64,000 nucleotides of DNA from an uncultured Kushneria sp. (lineage in GTDB: Bacteria; Pseudomonadota; Gammaproteobacteria; Pseudomonadales; Halomonadaceae). Location: the NCBI RefSeq assembly GCF_947497025.1, contig NZ_CANMFC010000003.1:372001-436000 (forward strand). Direction: 5' to 3'. Every line of letters begins with the position of its first letter. The first letter of the stretch is position 1. A model generated the notes under the pieces. That model saw only the letters and a program-made list of their open reading frames with translations, was not told where the DNA came from and did no database searches. Both the position numbers and the translations under genes were made by a program. Positions 29,530-39,048 of this stretch are shown here, piece by piece.

Positions 29530-29533
29530 GATG

Positions 29534-31435
29534 TTAGTTCAATGCTCTTTTGGCCTTGATCAGTGCCCGGTACCAGCGCCTTGGCACGGTGCCAATGCCC
29601 GCAGGACGCTGGCTGAGCAGACTGATGTTGCGATGGGTGGCCTGGTCGATATTGGACAAAATATTCAGCGTTGAGGGCCGTGCCCCGTACTGTCGAATCA
29701 GAAACTCGATTGCTTCGGGTTCAAGCGCCACCCGGTAATGGCGCACCAGAGCAATCGCCAGCGATTCGGCGCTGCGAGACAGATCGTCGTTGATCTCGCT
29801 AACCATGGCGGCCCCCAGGGCTGTCTTGGCCGCTGCCGACAGATCCGGCTCGAGATGACCGAAATAGGCCGCATTGGTGGCATTGATGGCGCGCTGAACT
29901 TCCGGGCGCGACAGATGAATATACGGCTCAAGGGCGAGCGCTATCTCGATGGCCAGGTGCTTGGCCATGGCGATATGTCCGCTGGCGGCAGGTCCCTGGG
30001 TGCCATGGTCCTGCTGGTGATACCGCTCGCGGTCCGCGCGCGTGTCATTGAGATAGCGCGCCAGATGACGGCAGACGCGTGCCTTTTCGCCATCGGTCAG
30101 CTCGATATGGTTTTCATGAATGCGAAGTCCTCGCTTGCCCGGGCCAACCTGTAGATGCGTGGCCTTATCGTTCATCTGTTCGGTAATGGCCTCCCAGCGC
30201 TGTGAGTGACGAATAAGCGTGGCGTGGCTGCGTGCGATCTGACCATAGTTTTCCTGAACACTGCGAAAGAGCTTCAGGGCATTGGTTAAAATTTCGGCAC
30301 GCTCGCGCAGCTCCGAGCGCAGGTCGTTGCGGCCCTGCTGTACGCCGCTGGCCAGATGCTCGATCTGTTCGGCAAGAGCGTCCATGGCCTGGCGGCAGCG
30401 GGCGGTGAGGGTTTCGGCACGAAGGCCGGCGGCAGCGTCCTCGACCAGAGTGCCCGACTGCTCTGCCAGATACACGGTCAATGCCTTGAGACGCGAAAGG
30501 CCGGTGGCCTGCTGGATGCGATAGCGAGAGCGGGTTTGTTCAAGCGCGTCGAGCGCTCGAGCCAGATGCCATCGTCCTCGATACTCAAAGGTCAGCATGG
30601 GAATACGGCGGCCGCAGAGCAGCTCAAAGGCCAGAATGATCATCTCCTCGACATCCTGCAGCGTCATGAGGAGCTCGTTATCCTGCTCGATGGCCGCCAG
30701 CACGCGTTCGATAAAGTTTTCATCCCGAGCAACACCCTGATGCAGGTCCGGCGCGCGTCCTGCAAAGCGGTCACGCAGCAGCGAAATGGCCTCTGGTGCC
30801 ACGTCAGCCAGCTCGTTGAGGCGCGGGTCAATATGATCACGGTACAGGGCGACCAGATCACGAATCCGGGACTGCATGCCGATACGCCGGTAAACGTCGA
30901 TCTGAGCAATGCGTCGGGCGCTTTCCTCATCATCAAGCAGCTCAAGGGCGGCAAGCTCCACCCCTTCAGGGGATAGATCATGCTTGCGCAGCAGCATGGC
31001 GGCGGCCTCGCGCCGACGGGCGTCGCCTTCAAGGCTTTCAACGATCAGGTTACGGGTGATCAGTACCAGCTCAGGCAGGGTGTCGAGCACCTGGGATACC
31101 CGGGCAGCGGCCCGTTCATGCTTGCGCCCCCGGGTCAGGTGATGGGCAAAGTTGGCGATGATCCCGGCAAGACCCGTGATCAGGGCGTAGCTGATGAAAA
31201 ACACGTAGTTTTCCATCGAGGGGCCACGGCCATAGCCAAGCAGATAGCCCACCCAGGCGCCCAGCAGCGTCACCGGACCGCTGACCCAAAGGATCTGCAT
31301 GGCGCTGTTGGTCCAGGGGACCTTGTTCATCGCCTGGGTAATGCGGCGGATGCGGTCGCGCCCTTCGCGTTCCAGGCGAACGCGGGGCTCATCGGGATTC
31401 TGGCGTCGGCGAAACAGTAGGCGTGCTGAAAACAA
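29534..31435 (-). CDS. Large two-TM membrane protein of unknown function, upstream of topB
   Basis: A 633-residue protein not recognised. An Arg-rich N-terminus (residues 1-35) precedes two hydrophobic helices at about 46-68 and 76-98 separated by a short GRGPSMEN turn, then more than 500 residues of charged, helix-rich, probably cytoplasmic sequence with coiled-coil character (for example LAEQIEHLASGVQQGRNDL, RSELRERAEILTNALKLF). No catalytic motif is evident. The start is uncertain: TTG at 31435 keeps the basic N-terminus, and an in-frame ATG at 31330 would still keep both helices. It is coupled to topB by a four-base gap and diverges from the SEC-C gene. Confidence 0.75.
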   Translation of the reverse strand: MFSARLLFRRRQNPDEPRVRLEREGRDRIRRITQAMNKVPWTNSAMQILWVSGPVTLLGAWVGYLLGYGRGPSMENYVFFISYALITGLAGIIANFAHHLTRGRKHERAAARVSQVLDTLPELVLITRNLIVESLEGDARRREAAAMLLRKHDLSPEGVELAALELLDDEESARRIAQIDVYRRIGMQSRIRDLVALYRDHIDPRLNELADVAPEAISLLRDRFAGRAPDLHQGVARDENFIERVLAAIEQDNELLMTLQDVEEMIILAFELLCGRRIPMLTFEYRGRWHLARALDALEQTRSRYRIQQATGLSRLKALTVYLAEQSGTLVEDAAAGLRAETLTARCRQAMDALAEQIEHLASGVQQGRNDLRSELRERAEILTNALKLFRSVQENYGQIARSHATLIRHSQRWEAITEQMNDKATHLQVGPGKRGLRIHENHIELTDGEKARVCRHLARYLNDTRADRERYHQQDHGTQGPAASGHIAMAKHLAIEIALALEPYIHLSRPEVQRAINATNAAYFGHLEPDLSAAAKTALGAAMVSEINDDLSRSAESLAIALVRHYRVALEPEAIEFLIRQYGARPSTLNILSNIDQATHRNISLLSQRPAGIGTVPRRWYRALIKAKRALN

Positions 31436-31500
31436 GCGGGAATTTCCGGAACAGGGTGGGCGTCGTGATGCAATATCTGATTCATGACATGTATGGAAGA

Positions 31501-31532
31501 CCTGGCTGACTCATGACAGAGGGTCAGCCAGG
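31501..31532. repeat. Perfect 10-bp inverted repeat in a divergent promoter gap
   Basis: CCTGGCTGAC (31501-31510) and GTCAGCCAGG (31523-31532) are exact inverse copies with a 12-base spacer. They lie between the divergently read two-TM gene and the SEC-C gene. A second smaller dyad, ACGCTG (31557-31562) with CAGCGT (31568-31573), follows. Either could be an operator shared by both genes or a leader hairpin. Confidence 0.55.
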
Positions 31533-31607
31533 CAAACATGGTGGCGTTATCATGAGACGCTGGCAGTCAGCGTGATAGCATAAGCGTGATCATGGTAGAG
31601 GAACAAT

Positions 31608-33440
31608 ATGCTGTCAGCCTGGGTGGACCAACTCCTTGGGTTTTCGACGGGAGCACTTGAAGCCATACGTCGTGAAGAGCGCTATCCCTCTCTGATGGGC
31701 TGGGCAAGAAAGGAGGGGGCTGAACTGCTGGGTGGAGATGTGGCCCTGGCGCAGGCTCTGGCCCCGGTGCTCTGGAACCAGATGCCCCTGCAGCGCCTTG
31801 GTTATCAAATCGAGACGCTGGCGGTCCCGTCATCTCAGGAGCCCTGCTGGTGTGACTCCGGCAGGCGATATGCCGACTGTTGTGCCCGGGTCATGCTGCC
31901 GGGGCAGGTTCCTCCGCATCTCATGTGGATGCTGCTGCTTCAACGCCTTCGCGGCAAGGCGCTGAACGAGGCGCTGGCGTCCGATCATGTGCCGGCTCAG
32001 GCGTTGCTGGAAGCCGGTATTGTCAGCGCCGAGGGCGGACAGCTCGGGCGAGCGCAAACCATTCTGGAGGCGCTTTTCATCAACGCCGACTGGGAAAGGT
32101 TACCGCTGGAAAGTGAACCGGCCTTTGAGCTTTTAAGCGATGTTTATCAGGAGCGTGGTTTTACTCGTAAAAAGGCGGCCTTGATGGACAGTGCGGTCGA
32201 ATACGGCCCGGGCTTTCTTCGTGGGGCAGCGTTGAAGCGACTATGTCTGCGGTATCTGGACAGCGATGATTTGACCAGCGCCCGTGAGACTTTTATCCGA
32301 ACCCTGGAAACCATGCCCAACGAGCCAGCGCTGGCCTATCTTGAAAGCATGCTGCTATTGCATGAAGGGCGGCCCGAGCAGGCTCGCGCGCGTGCCGATT
32401 TCTGGCGCCGTCGATTACTGCATCGCAGTGATCTTGATGAGGATCAGCAGGCGTTTCTCGAACAGCTCGCCGAAGACCCGGAGGCTACCCTGGCCGAGCA
32501 GATGATTTACGCTGACGAAGAGCTCGCTGAGCCGCTGGAGACGCTGACCCGGCTTTTGCAGGAGTTTACCGATGGCCCACGGCTGTCGCTTTTGATCAAT
32601 GCCGACAGCCGACTCGAGTATCAGCAGGATGATCTGGACCATGCCCGCTATGGGATGTGGCAGCAGTACTTTACGACCGAAAATGAAGAGGCGCCCGGCA
32701 GTGGGCTTCAGGGAGATCCCTGGCGTGACGCCAGACCCTGGCTTGATGCACTGTGTCTTCACCCGGAGTGGCTGTCGACGCCGGCCATCCTTCAGGAGCT
32801 TGCCATGGCGCTGGCCGGGCGTTTTGGCAACCTGCCATGGATGTTTCAATCCATTTTTTCACCGATGGCACAGCGCTTTGAGAAATGGCTCGTCGCGGTC
32901 GAGCAGGCCGAAAGCCCCTTTGTCTGGGGGGATGGTGATAATCATGTCCTGTTCCGGCTTGGGCTCGGGTTGATCATCGGTATGGAGCGCGGTGCTCGTG
33001 AGCAGTCGCGACAGCTGGCCGAGCGTCTGATCCGCCTGGACGGTGAGGACAGCATGGGGCTGCGCGAGCTGCTGCTGGAGCAGCTTTTAAGCGATGGTCA
33101 GGACTCAAGAGCTTTGACGCTTATCGAGGAGATCGAGCGTACCTGTGATGATGGCGAACCCTGGCTGGGGCTGCTGCTGGGCAAGGCGCTGGCGCTTTAT
33201 CGTCTGGCACGTCTTGAAGAGGCCCGCCATGCCCTGATCATGGTTGAAAAGGCCAACCCCTGGATGCTCAAGCTGCTGGTTCGTGATAATCCCAGAAGAG
33301 AGCCCGTGACGGGCAATTCACCAGCTCCGGGGTCACGTGCCGAAGCCTGGCAGTATCGTGTCCTCATGCGGCCCCACTGGGTGGCGACCCGGGGTGCTCT
33401 GCGCTGGGTGGATGCCAGACTGAGATCAAGCGTCGAGTAG
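31608..33440 (+). CDS. SEC-C motif protein with helical-repeat body
   Basis: A 610-residue cytosolic protein. Residues 79-92 read PCWCDSGRRYADCC, a SEC-C zinc motif (CxC-x8-CC) as found at the end of SecA, here with Trp and Asp replacing the usual Pro and Gly. The remainder is helical and TPR-like, with repeated Leu/Ala-rich pairs such as LFINADWERLPLE, YLESMLLLHEGRPEQARARADF and GKALALYRLARLEEARHAL. SEC-C domains bind zinc and often contact partner proteins; no function is known to me for this architecture. AGAGGA precedes the ATG by five bases. No partner gene on the same strand is close. Confidence 0.75.
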   Translation: MLSAWVDQLLGFSTGALEAIRREERYPSLMGWARKEGAELLGGDVALAQALAPVLWNQMPLQRLGYQIETLAVPSSQEPCWCDSGRRYADCCARVMLPGQVPPHLMWMLLLQRLRGKALNEALASDHVPAQALLEAGIVSAEGGQLGRAQTILEALFINADWERLPLESEPAFELLSDVYQERGFTRKKAALMDSAVEYGPGFLRGAALKRLCLRYLDSDDLTSARETFIRTLETMPNEPALAYLESMLLLHEGRPEQARARADFWRRRLLHRSDLDEDQQAFLEQLAEDPEATLAEQMIYADEELAEPLETLTRLLQEFTDGPRLSLLINADSRLEYQQDDLDHARYGMWQQYFTTENEEAPGSGLQGDPWRDARPWLDALCLHPEWLSTPAILQELAMALAGRFGNLPWMFQSIFSPMAQRFEKWLVAVEQAESPFVWGDGDNHVLFRLGLGLIIGMERGAREQSRQLAERLIRLDGEDSMGLRELLLEQLLSDGQDSRALTLIEEIERTCDDGEPWLGLLLGKALALYRLARLEEARHALIMVEKANPWMLKLLVRDNPRREPVTGNSPAPGSRAEAWQYRVLMRPHWVATRGALRWVDARLRSSVE

Positions 33441-33461
33441 CGCCATGGTCGTCCATGGCGC
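33440..33461 (+). terminator. Hairpin after the SEC-C gene
   Basis: GCGCCATGG (33440-33448) pairs with CCATGGCGC (33453-33461) around a TCGT tetraloop directly at the stop codon. A TTTTTT run occurs only 12 bases further, so efficiency is uncertain. Confidence 0.5.
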
Positions 33462-33481
33462 ATCGTGATCGAGTTTTTTGT

Positions 33482-34615
33482 CTACTGTCGGTTGGGCAGG
33501 AACACCCACATTTGTCCGGGCTGCTTCATGCGTCCGGCATTGAGGCTTGCCTCGTCACCATGACCCCAGAAGAAGTCAGCGCGCACGGTGCCCTTGATGG
33601 CACTGCCCGTATCCTGGGCCAGCATCAGTCGTTGCATGCGCTGGTTGGAAAGTGGGCGCGTGGTGGAAAGAAAGACCGGTGCCCCCAGCGGGATCTGTTT
33701 GGGATCGATGGCGATGCTGCGCTCGGGGGTGAGGGGCACACCCTGTGCGCCGATCGGGCCATCGCTGTTTTTGTGTGTGCTGTCGAGCTCCCTGAAAAAG
33801 ACGAATCGAGGGTTAACGTTCAGCATCTCCTGAACCCGGCCGGGATTGGCATTGGCCCATGCCTTGATGCCTGGCAGGGTGGCCTGGGCCGGTGTAATTT
33901 CGCCGTGATCCAGCAGCCAGCGAGCAAAGGACTGAAAGGGCTGGTCGGTGGCGCCGGCAAACCCGACGCGCATTTCGCCGCCTTCTGCCAGCTTGATGCG
34001 CCCCGACCCCTGAATCTGTAAGAAGGCAGCTTCGACCGGGTCATCCACCCAGACCAGTTCTCGGCCATGCAGCACGCCGCTTTTGATCAGCTGGCTGCGG
34101 CTGGCAGCCATGAGACTACTGTTTCCCATGTTGCGATACAAAGGCACCTGATAAGGGCCATGACGCGTACGTGAGCCTCGAAGGACCGGCTCGTAATAAC
34201 CGGTAATGGTGCCGACCGTCGACCCATCACTGTTGCTCAGGGTGAAGGGCGTAAAGCGCTGTTCGAAATAGCGTCGGATGGCACGACTATCCAGCGGGTC
34301 AACATGGCGGGCATCGTTACAGACTGACGCCCAGTCGGGCTTGCGTGAGAGCTTTTCGCAGCTGGTTTGAAAGGCGCTCCAGGCACTCAATAGATTGTCG
34401 TCCTGCCAGCCGGGCAGCTGTTGCCAGCTGGCAGGATGCATGGGGGTGGCTGTGTCGGCGTAGTGCGGCGTTTTGGCGGGCTGAAAGCCGGTCTGGTCGG
34501 TAGAGCAGGCGGCCAGCACCACGCCTGCCAGCATCAGGCAGGTGCTTCGGCCAGCCAGACGAGTCAGCCGCAAAAGGCCCTGAGGGCAAGATGTGTTATC
34601 AGATACAAAAGACAA
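33482..34615 (-). CDS. mltA: Membrane-bound lytic murein transglycosylase A
   Basis: A 377-residue lipoprotein that cleaves peptidoglycan to 1,6-anhydromuropeptides at the outer membrane. The lipobox VLAAC puts the lipidated Cys at residue 37. The MltA domain shows GTITGYYEPVLRGSRTR, PLYRNMG, GSGRIKLAEGGEMRVGFAG and the C-terminal 3D domain with QDTGSAIKGTVRADFFWG, holding the catalytic Asp. The TTG at 34615 is used here; a TTG at 34573 with AGGG five bases upstream would give a more compact lipoprotein signal and is a real alternative. ampG lies 69 bases upstream on the same strand, and its product imports what MltA releases. Confidence 0.9.
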   Translation of the reverse strand: MSFVSDNTSCPQGLLRLTRLAGRSTCLMLAGVVLAACSTDQTGFQPAKTPHYADTATPMHPASWQQLPGWQDDNLLSAWSAFQTSCEKLSRKPDWASVCNDARHVDPLDSRAIRRYFEQRFTPFTLSNSDGSTVGTITGYYEPVLRGSRTRHGPYQVPLYRNMGNSSLMAASRSQLIKSGVLHGRELVWVDDPVEAAFLQIQGSGRIKLAEGGEMRVGFAGATDQPFQSFARWLLDHGEITPAQATLPGIKAWANANPGRVQEMLNVNPRFVFFRELDSTHKNSDGPIGAQGVPLTPERSIAIDPKQIPLGAPVFLSTTRPLSNQRMQRLMLAQDTGSAIKGTVRADFFWGHGDEASLNAGRMKQPGQMWVFLPNRQ

Positions 34616-34684
34616 GATCAGGGTCTCTTCTAGGGGCGTGGCCAGGGCCTTTCGCCCGTGGAACAGTAAAAGCGTTAAAAAGCA

Positions 34685-35953
34685 TTACCGGGTGAACGGG
34701 TCGGTAATATCGCGCCATTGGCGAAAATACCAGAGGATCATGAGCCCCGGAATAGCGGCCAGTGTGCAGATCAAAAAGAATCCGTCCCAGCCTACAGCGT
34801 CTGACAGGATGCCACCGGGGGCTGAAATCACGACTCTGGGCAGCCCCATGATCGAAGACAGCAGGGCATACTGGCCTGCGGTGAACCGCTTGTCGGTCAG
34901 AGCGGCCATAAAGGCCAGGAAGGCAGCGGTCCCCATGCCGGCCGCGGCGTTTTCAAGACTGACCACCGTTGCCAGTACCGTAATCGAGTGGCCGACATGA
35001 TTGAGCCAGATGAAGCCGGCGGTGGACGCCATCTGCAAGAGCCCGAACCACCACAGCGAGCGGTAGATACCGATGCGCAGGATAACCAGACCGCCCAGAA
35101 AGATACCGCCCAGCAAGGGCCAGAAGCCAAAGATCTTGACCGTAGCGCCAATTTCGGCGTTGGAAAATCCAAGCGATTTGTAAAAGGGGGTGGTCAGATT
35201 GCCAGCGACTGAATCCCCCAGCTTGTAAAGCAGGATGAACAGCAGCAGCCAGAGTGCGCCCGGGCGCGTCAGGAAGTTGCGAATGGGATCCAGAAAGGTA
35301 TCCCGCCAGTTTTGCGGATGCATGGAACGCTGCGCGCTCGGCTCGGGTGCCATAAGGGTGACCAGCATACAGGCGCCCAGCAGCACTGCCATGGTCAGAT
35401 AGGTTGCACGAAAGCCGATGCTGTCGGCGAGCATCAGGCCACCCCCGGAGGCAAACAGCATCCCGGTGCGATAGCCATAGGTGTAAAGGCTGGAGCCGAT
35501 GCCGAGTTCCTTCTCGGGCAGGTGCTCGCGGCGATAGGCATCAATGATGATGTCCTGCGTGGCGCTGAAAAAGCTGATGCCCAGCGCCACAACGCCTACG
35601 GTCAACGGTGCAAGCCCGGGATCGGAAAAGGCCAGTGCGGTAATCAATGAGGTCAACAGCAGCTGGGTCAGCAGTAGCCAGCCACGACGTCGGCCGAGAA
35701 AAGGCAGCTCGAAGCGATCCAGTAGCGGGGCCCAGAGGAACTTGAGTGTGTAGGGAATGCCGATCAGCGCCAGCAGGCCGACGGCGTCCAGAGAGACGCC
35801 GGCATCGGTCATCCAGGCCTGAAGCACACTGCCCGTCAGCAACAGGGGCAGGCCTGACGCCAGCCCCATGAGGAACGTGATACCATGGCGCGCAACGGCG
35901 GCCCGGGCTGTAGCAATCGAAATCAACGGTGTTATCCAGAAAGTCGCGGGCAT
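34685..35953 (-). CDS. ampG: Muropeptide permease AmpG
   Basis: A 422-residue MFS transporter with about 12 hydrophobic helices. N-terminal GLASGLPLLLTGSVLQAWM, then IGIPYTLKFLWAPLLDRFELPFLGRRRGW and SATQDIIIDAYRREHL are AmpG family hallmarks. It imports GlcNAc-1,6-anhydroMurNAc peptides across the inner membrane for cell-wall recycling, and in species with AmpR/AmpC feeds beta-lactamase control. It is shorter than the E. coli protein (491), lacking the last helices. It is in one unit with mltA and reads divergently from rfaH. Confidence 0.92.
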   Translation of the reverse strand: MPATFWITPLISIATARAAVARHGITFLMGLASGLPLLLTGSVLQAWMTDAGVSLDAVGLLALIGIPYTLKFLWAPLLDRFELPFLGRRRGWLLLTQLLLTSLITALAFSDPGLAPLTVGVVALGISFFSATQDIIIDAYRREHLPEKELGIGSSLYTYGYRTGMLFASGGGLMLADSIGFRATYLTMAVLLGACMLVTLMAPEPSAQRSMHPQNWRDTFLDPIRNFLTRPGALWLLLFILLYKLGDSVAGNLTTPFYKSLGFSNAEIGATVKIFGFWPLLGGIFLGGLVILRIGIYRSLWWFGLLQMASTAGFIWLNHVGHSITVLATVVSLENAAAGMGTAAFLAFMAALTDKRFTAGQYALLSSIMGLPRVVISAPGGILSDAVGWDGFFLICTLAAIPGLMILWYFRQWRDITDPFTR

Positions 35954-36016
35954 TTAAACGGCGCGCCGATTCTCTCAGACCGATGCGCTGACGGCTACTG
36001 ACCGGGGATGGTTTTA

Positions 36017-36541
36017 ATGAAGACGACAGGACCTGAAGGGCTGCGCTGGTATGCCGTCCAATGCAAGTCAGGCGAGTCCTTTCGTGCCGCCGAACACCTG
36101 ACGTATCAGGGCTACACGGTCTTTCATCCGGTCATGCAAAGAGAAAAGCGTCGGCGCGGCAAAATCGGTCAGGTACTCGAGCCCCTGTTTCCCTGGTATC
36201 TTTTTATCCGGATGAATCCGCTGCAGGATAACTGGGTGCCCGTTCGTTCCACACGAGGGGTGGTCAAACTGCTTGCCTTCGGTCGAGAGCCGGTACCTGT
36301 ACCGGATGCGCTGATTGAAACCCTGCGCCAGCAGGTCAATGATCAGTCGGTTGTTTCAACAGAACCTCGTTTCAGCGAGGGCGAACGGATCGAAATTACC
36401 GATGGGCCTTTCAAGGCACTGGAAGGGCTTTTCGTTCATGGCAAGGAAGATGAGCGTGTCGTTGTTCTGCTCAATATTTTGCAGCAGGAACACCGGATAA
36501 CGCTTCAGGCCAGCCAGATTCAGGGGGCGCCAAAAGGCTGA
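36017..36541 (+). CDS. rfaH: Transcription antitermination factor RfaH
   Basis: A 174-residue NusG paralogue. The NGN domain shows WYAVQCKSGESFRAAEHL, FHPVMQREKRRRGKIG and PLFPWYLFIRMNP; the C-terminal KOW part reads GERIEITDGPFKALEGLF and ends VVLLNILQQEHRITLQASQI, closer to RfaH than NusG. RfaH binds paused polymerase at ops elements and boosts expression of long operons such as LPS, capsule and pili. I found no ops element at a gene start in this window, so targets are elsewhere. The start at 36017 is preferred for spacing from GGGG; an ATG at 36008 would add three residues. Confidence 0.88.
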   Translation: MKTTGPEGLRWYAVQCKSGESFRAAEHLTYQGYTVFHPVMQREKRRRGKIGQVLEPLFPWYLFIRMNPLQDNWVPVRSTRGVVKLLAFGREPVPVPDALIETLRQQVNDQSVVSTEPRFSEGERIEITDGPFKALEGLFVHGKEDERVVVLLNILQQEHRITLQASQIQGAPKG

Positions 36542-36565
36542 GGTGAGTGTGGTACAAGGGATATT

Positions 36566-37225
36566 CTAGCTGTCTATCCACCAGCGGGTATCCCAGCTTG
36601 TCATGACCTGCTCCGGATAGAGCGTCTTGCCGAGACTGCCGTTATAACGCGCCAGTGCGCGGGTGATGTCACCCTTTTCGACCTTGAGATACCACGCCAG
36701 AATCGTGCAGCCATAGCGCAGATTGGTATCAGGGTCGAAAAGATTATCACTGTCCCTGCCGATCTCCTTTTTCCAGAAGGGCATGACCTGCATGAGCCCC
36801 TGCGCGCCTGCGATCGAGCGTGCCCCTGGCGTAAAACGACTTTCCACATCAATCACCGAAAGTACCAGCTGCAGATCCAGTGAGGCGCGCAGGGCTTCCC
36901 GCTGAATGCTTTTCAGTAACTCAAGGCGTTGATGCGGGTCGGAAAGATAGATGGCCAGGCGCCGATTCATGTCCGTCATCCAGACCTCGGCTTCAAAATG
37001 ATCGTCAAAGTGCTGATCATTGGCTACGGCGCTGGAAAGCTGTCGAATCAATTGCGCTGATATATGCGCTTCTGGCACTGCGGCCGCCAGGGTGATGGGC
37101 GCAAAAAGGGCGCCTGTCACCAGACAGGCGCCCCAAAGGCATGCTCGAAAACCGGCGTTAGGCCAGCTTTTGACAAATGAACTCGACGGCCTCCTGTTGC
37201 GCCACCATTGTAATGTCGTCGTCAC
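36566..37225 (-). CDS. SLT-domain lytic transglycosylase
   Basis: A 219-residue exported protein. A hydrophobic stretch at about residues 27-47 ([20 protein letters not shown], cleavage after LAAA) is the signal peptide, preceded by a basic N-region. The SLT domain has the catalytic Glu in VIDVESRF, followed by [12 protein letters not shown] and the [13 protein letters not shown] and ALARYNGS motifs. It cleaves peptidoglycan. The GTG start at 37225 lies 68 bases inside proS and has AAGGGAAGG just upstream; no later start keeps the signal peptide, so the overlap appears genuine. Confidence 0.82.
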   Translation of the reverse strand: MTTTLQWWRNRRPSSSFVKSWPNAGFRACLWGACLVTGALFAPITLAAAVPEAHISAQLIRQLSSAVANDQHFDDHFEAEVWMTDMNRRLAIYLSDPHQRLELLKSIQREALRASLDLQLVLSVIDVESRFTPGARSIAGAQGLMQVMPFWKKEIGRDSDNLFDPDTNLRYGCTILAWYLKVEKGDITRALARYNGSLGKTLYPEQVMTSWDTRWWIDS

Positions 37226-38864
37226 GCCTTCCCTTGTACTCCAGTTCGCCTGTTTTCAGGCCGCGATCCCCGATCACGATACGATGCGGAATGCCAATCA
37301 GCTCGAGATCGGCAAACTTGACGCCAGGGCGCTCGTCACGATCATCCAACAGGACTTCGATGCCCCTCTCGTTGAATGCGTTATAAAGACGCTCGGCCTC
37401 GTCACGAACGGCCTGTGACTTGTGCGCATTCATCGGTACCAGTGCCACCTGATAGGGGGCGAGGGTGGCAGGCAGGGCAATGCCGCGCTCATCATGGTTC
37501 TGCTCGATGGCAGCCGCGACCACACGGCTGACGCCGATGCCATAACACCCCATCTGCAGTGGCACGCTGTCGCCATTTTCATCGAGGACGGTGGCACCCA
37601 GTGCCTCGGAGTACTTCGTGCCGAGCTGGAAGACATGTCCGACCTCGATACCACGCGCTATCGAGAGCGTGCCCTGACCGTCCGGTGACGGGTCACCGGC
37701 GACGACATCGCGAATATCGGCCACCATCGGCAGGGGCAGGTCGCGCTCCCAGTTGATGCCAAAAAAGTGTTTGCCATCGATGTTGGCGCCGGCACCGAAA
37801 TCGCTCATGACGGCCACGCTGCGATCAATGATCAGCGGTATTTCAAGGCCGACCGGCCCAAGTGACCCGGGGCCTGCGCCAACGGCCTGGCGAATCTCTT
37901 CTTCGTTGGCCATGACCAGCGGAGACGCCACCTGTTCCAGGTGCAGCGCCTTGATCTCGTTGAGCTGGTGATCGCCGCGCACCATGAGAGCCACCAGCCC
38001 GCCTTCGGCACCGTGAACGATCAGGGTCTTGACGGTCTTTTCGATCGGTAGACCATGCTTTTCCACCAGCGCTGCGATGGTTTTGGCATCCGGTGTATCG
38101 ACCTCGCGCATGTTTTCTTGAGGTGCTGCGCGCTCCTGGCGATCAGGTAGTGCTTCGGCCTTCTCGATATTGGCGGCGTAATCGGAGCCCGTGGAAAAGA
38201 TCACGGCATCTTCACCCGAGTCGGCCAGTACATGGAACTCATGAGAGCCGCTGCCCCCGATCTCGCCGTTATCAGCCTGCACGGCACGAAAATCAAGGCC
38301 CAGACGAGTGAAGACGCGAACGTAGGCGTCATACATTTTCTGGTAGGAGGCCGCCATCGCTTCCTGACTGAGATCGAATGAATAGGCATCCTTCATGATG
38401 AATTCACGCGCCCGCATGACGCCAAAGCGAGGCCTTGTCTCATCACGAAACTTGGTTTGAATCTGATAGAAATTGCAGGGCAGCTGGCGGTAGGAGCGCA
38501 CTTCGTTGCGTACCAGATCGGTAATGACCTCCTCATGGGTGGGGCCATAGCAGAACTCACGATCGTGGCGGTCACGAAAGCGAAGCAGCAGATTGCCATA
38601 CTTGTCCCAGCGGCCTGACTCCTGCCAGAGTTCGGCAGGCTGTACCGACGGCATCAATACTTCCTGGGCACCGGCACGGTCCATTTCCTCGCGTACGATC
38701 TGCTCTACCTTGCGCAGCGTTCGCAGCCCCAGGGGCAGCCAGGTATAAAGGCCGGAAGCCAGTTTTCGAATCATGCCGGCACGCAGCATCAGTTGATGAC
38801 TGACAACCTCAGCGTTGGCGGGCGTTTCCTTGAGCGTGGATAGCAGCAGTTGACTGGCGCGCAT
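37158..38864 (-). CDS. proS: Prolyl-tRNA synthetase
   Basis: A 568-residue class II synthetase, bacterial type with the INS editing domain. Motif 1 [32 protein letters not shown], motif 2 [25 protein letters not shown], the editing insert about 225-405 ([25 protein letters not shown]) and motif 3 [16 protein letters not shown] are seen; the C-terminal anticodon domain follows. It charges tRNA-Pro, one of which is encoded at 46725. The ATG at 38864 gives [15 protein letters not shown], the usual N-terminus; longer in-frame starts are not needed. Its 3' end overlaps the SLT gene. Confidence 0.97.
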   Translation of the reverse strand: MRASQLLLSTLKETPANAEVVSHQLMLRAGMIRKLASGLYTWLPLGLRTLRKVEQIVREEMDRAGAQEVLMPSVQPAELWQESGRWDKYGNLLLRFRDRHDREFCYGPTHEEVITDLVRNEVRSYRQLPCNFYQIQTKFRDETRPRFGVMRAREFIMKDAYSFDLSQEAMAASYQKMYDAYVRVFTRLGLDFRAVQADNGEIGGSGSHEFHVLADSGEDAVIFSTGSDYAANIEKAEALPDRQERAAPQENMREVDTPDAKTIAALVEKHGLPIEKTVKTLIVHGAEGGLVALMVRGDHQLNEIKALHLEQVASPLVMANEEEIRQAVGAGPGSLGPVGLEIPLIIDRSVAVMSDFGAGANIDGKHFFGINWERDLPLPMVADIRDVVAGDPSPDGQGTLSIARGIEVGHVFQLGTKYSEALGATVLDENGDSVPLQMGCYGIGVSRVVAAAIEQNHDERGIALPATLAPYQVALVPMNAHKSQAVRDEAERLYNAFNERGIEVLLDDRDERPGVKFADLELIGIPHRIVIGDRGLKTGELEYKGRRDDDITMVAQQEAVEFICQKLA

Positions 38865-39048
38865 GAACCGAATGTTTCCCTTGGGCCGGATGAAATGAAC
38901 CGCATTGTACGAGTATTCGTTGCCTGTCGGCAAAATGCGTTTCCAGTATTGTGCAATGATGGTATGTGTTCACTCATGCTGTGCGCTCAATTAGACGGCA
39001 GGCGTCGCTCATGGAGCGTGCATTGATGACAACAGACAAGGAGATACC

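Noticed and set aside
36008-36016. Upstream ATG as rfaH start
   Set aside because: Its only G-rich stretch directly abuts the ATG, too close to act as ribosome site; the ATG at 36017 has workable spacing. The difference is three residues.
38488-38499. GGCGGTAG-like string resembling an ops element for RfaH
   Set aside because: It lies within proS on the non-coding side, reads GGCGGTAGGAGC rather than ending in TG, and is not at the head of an operon.
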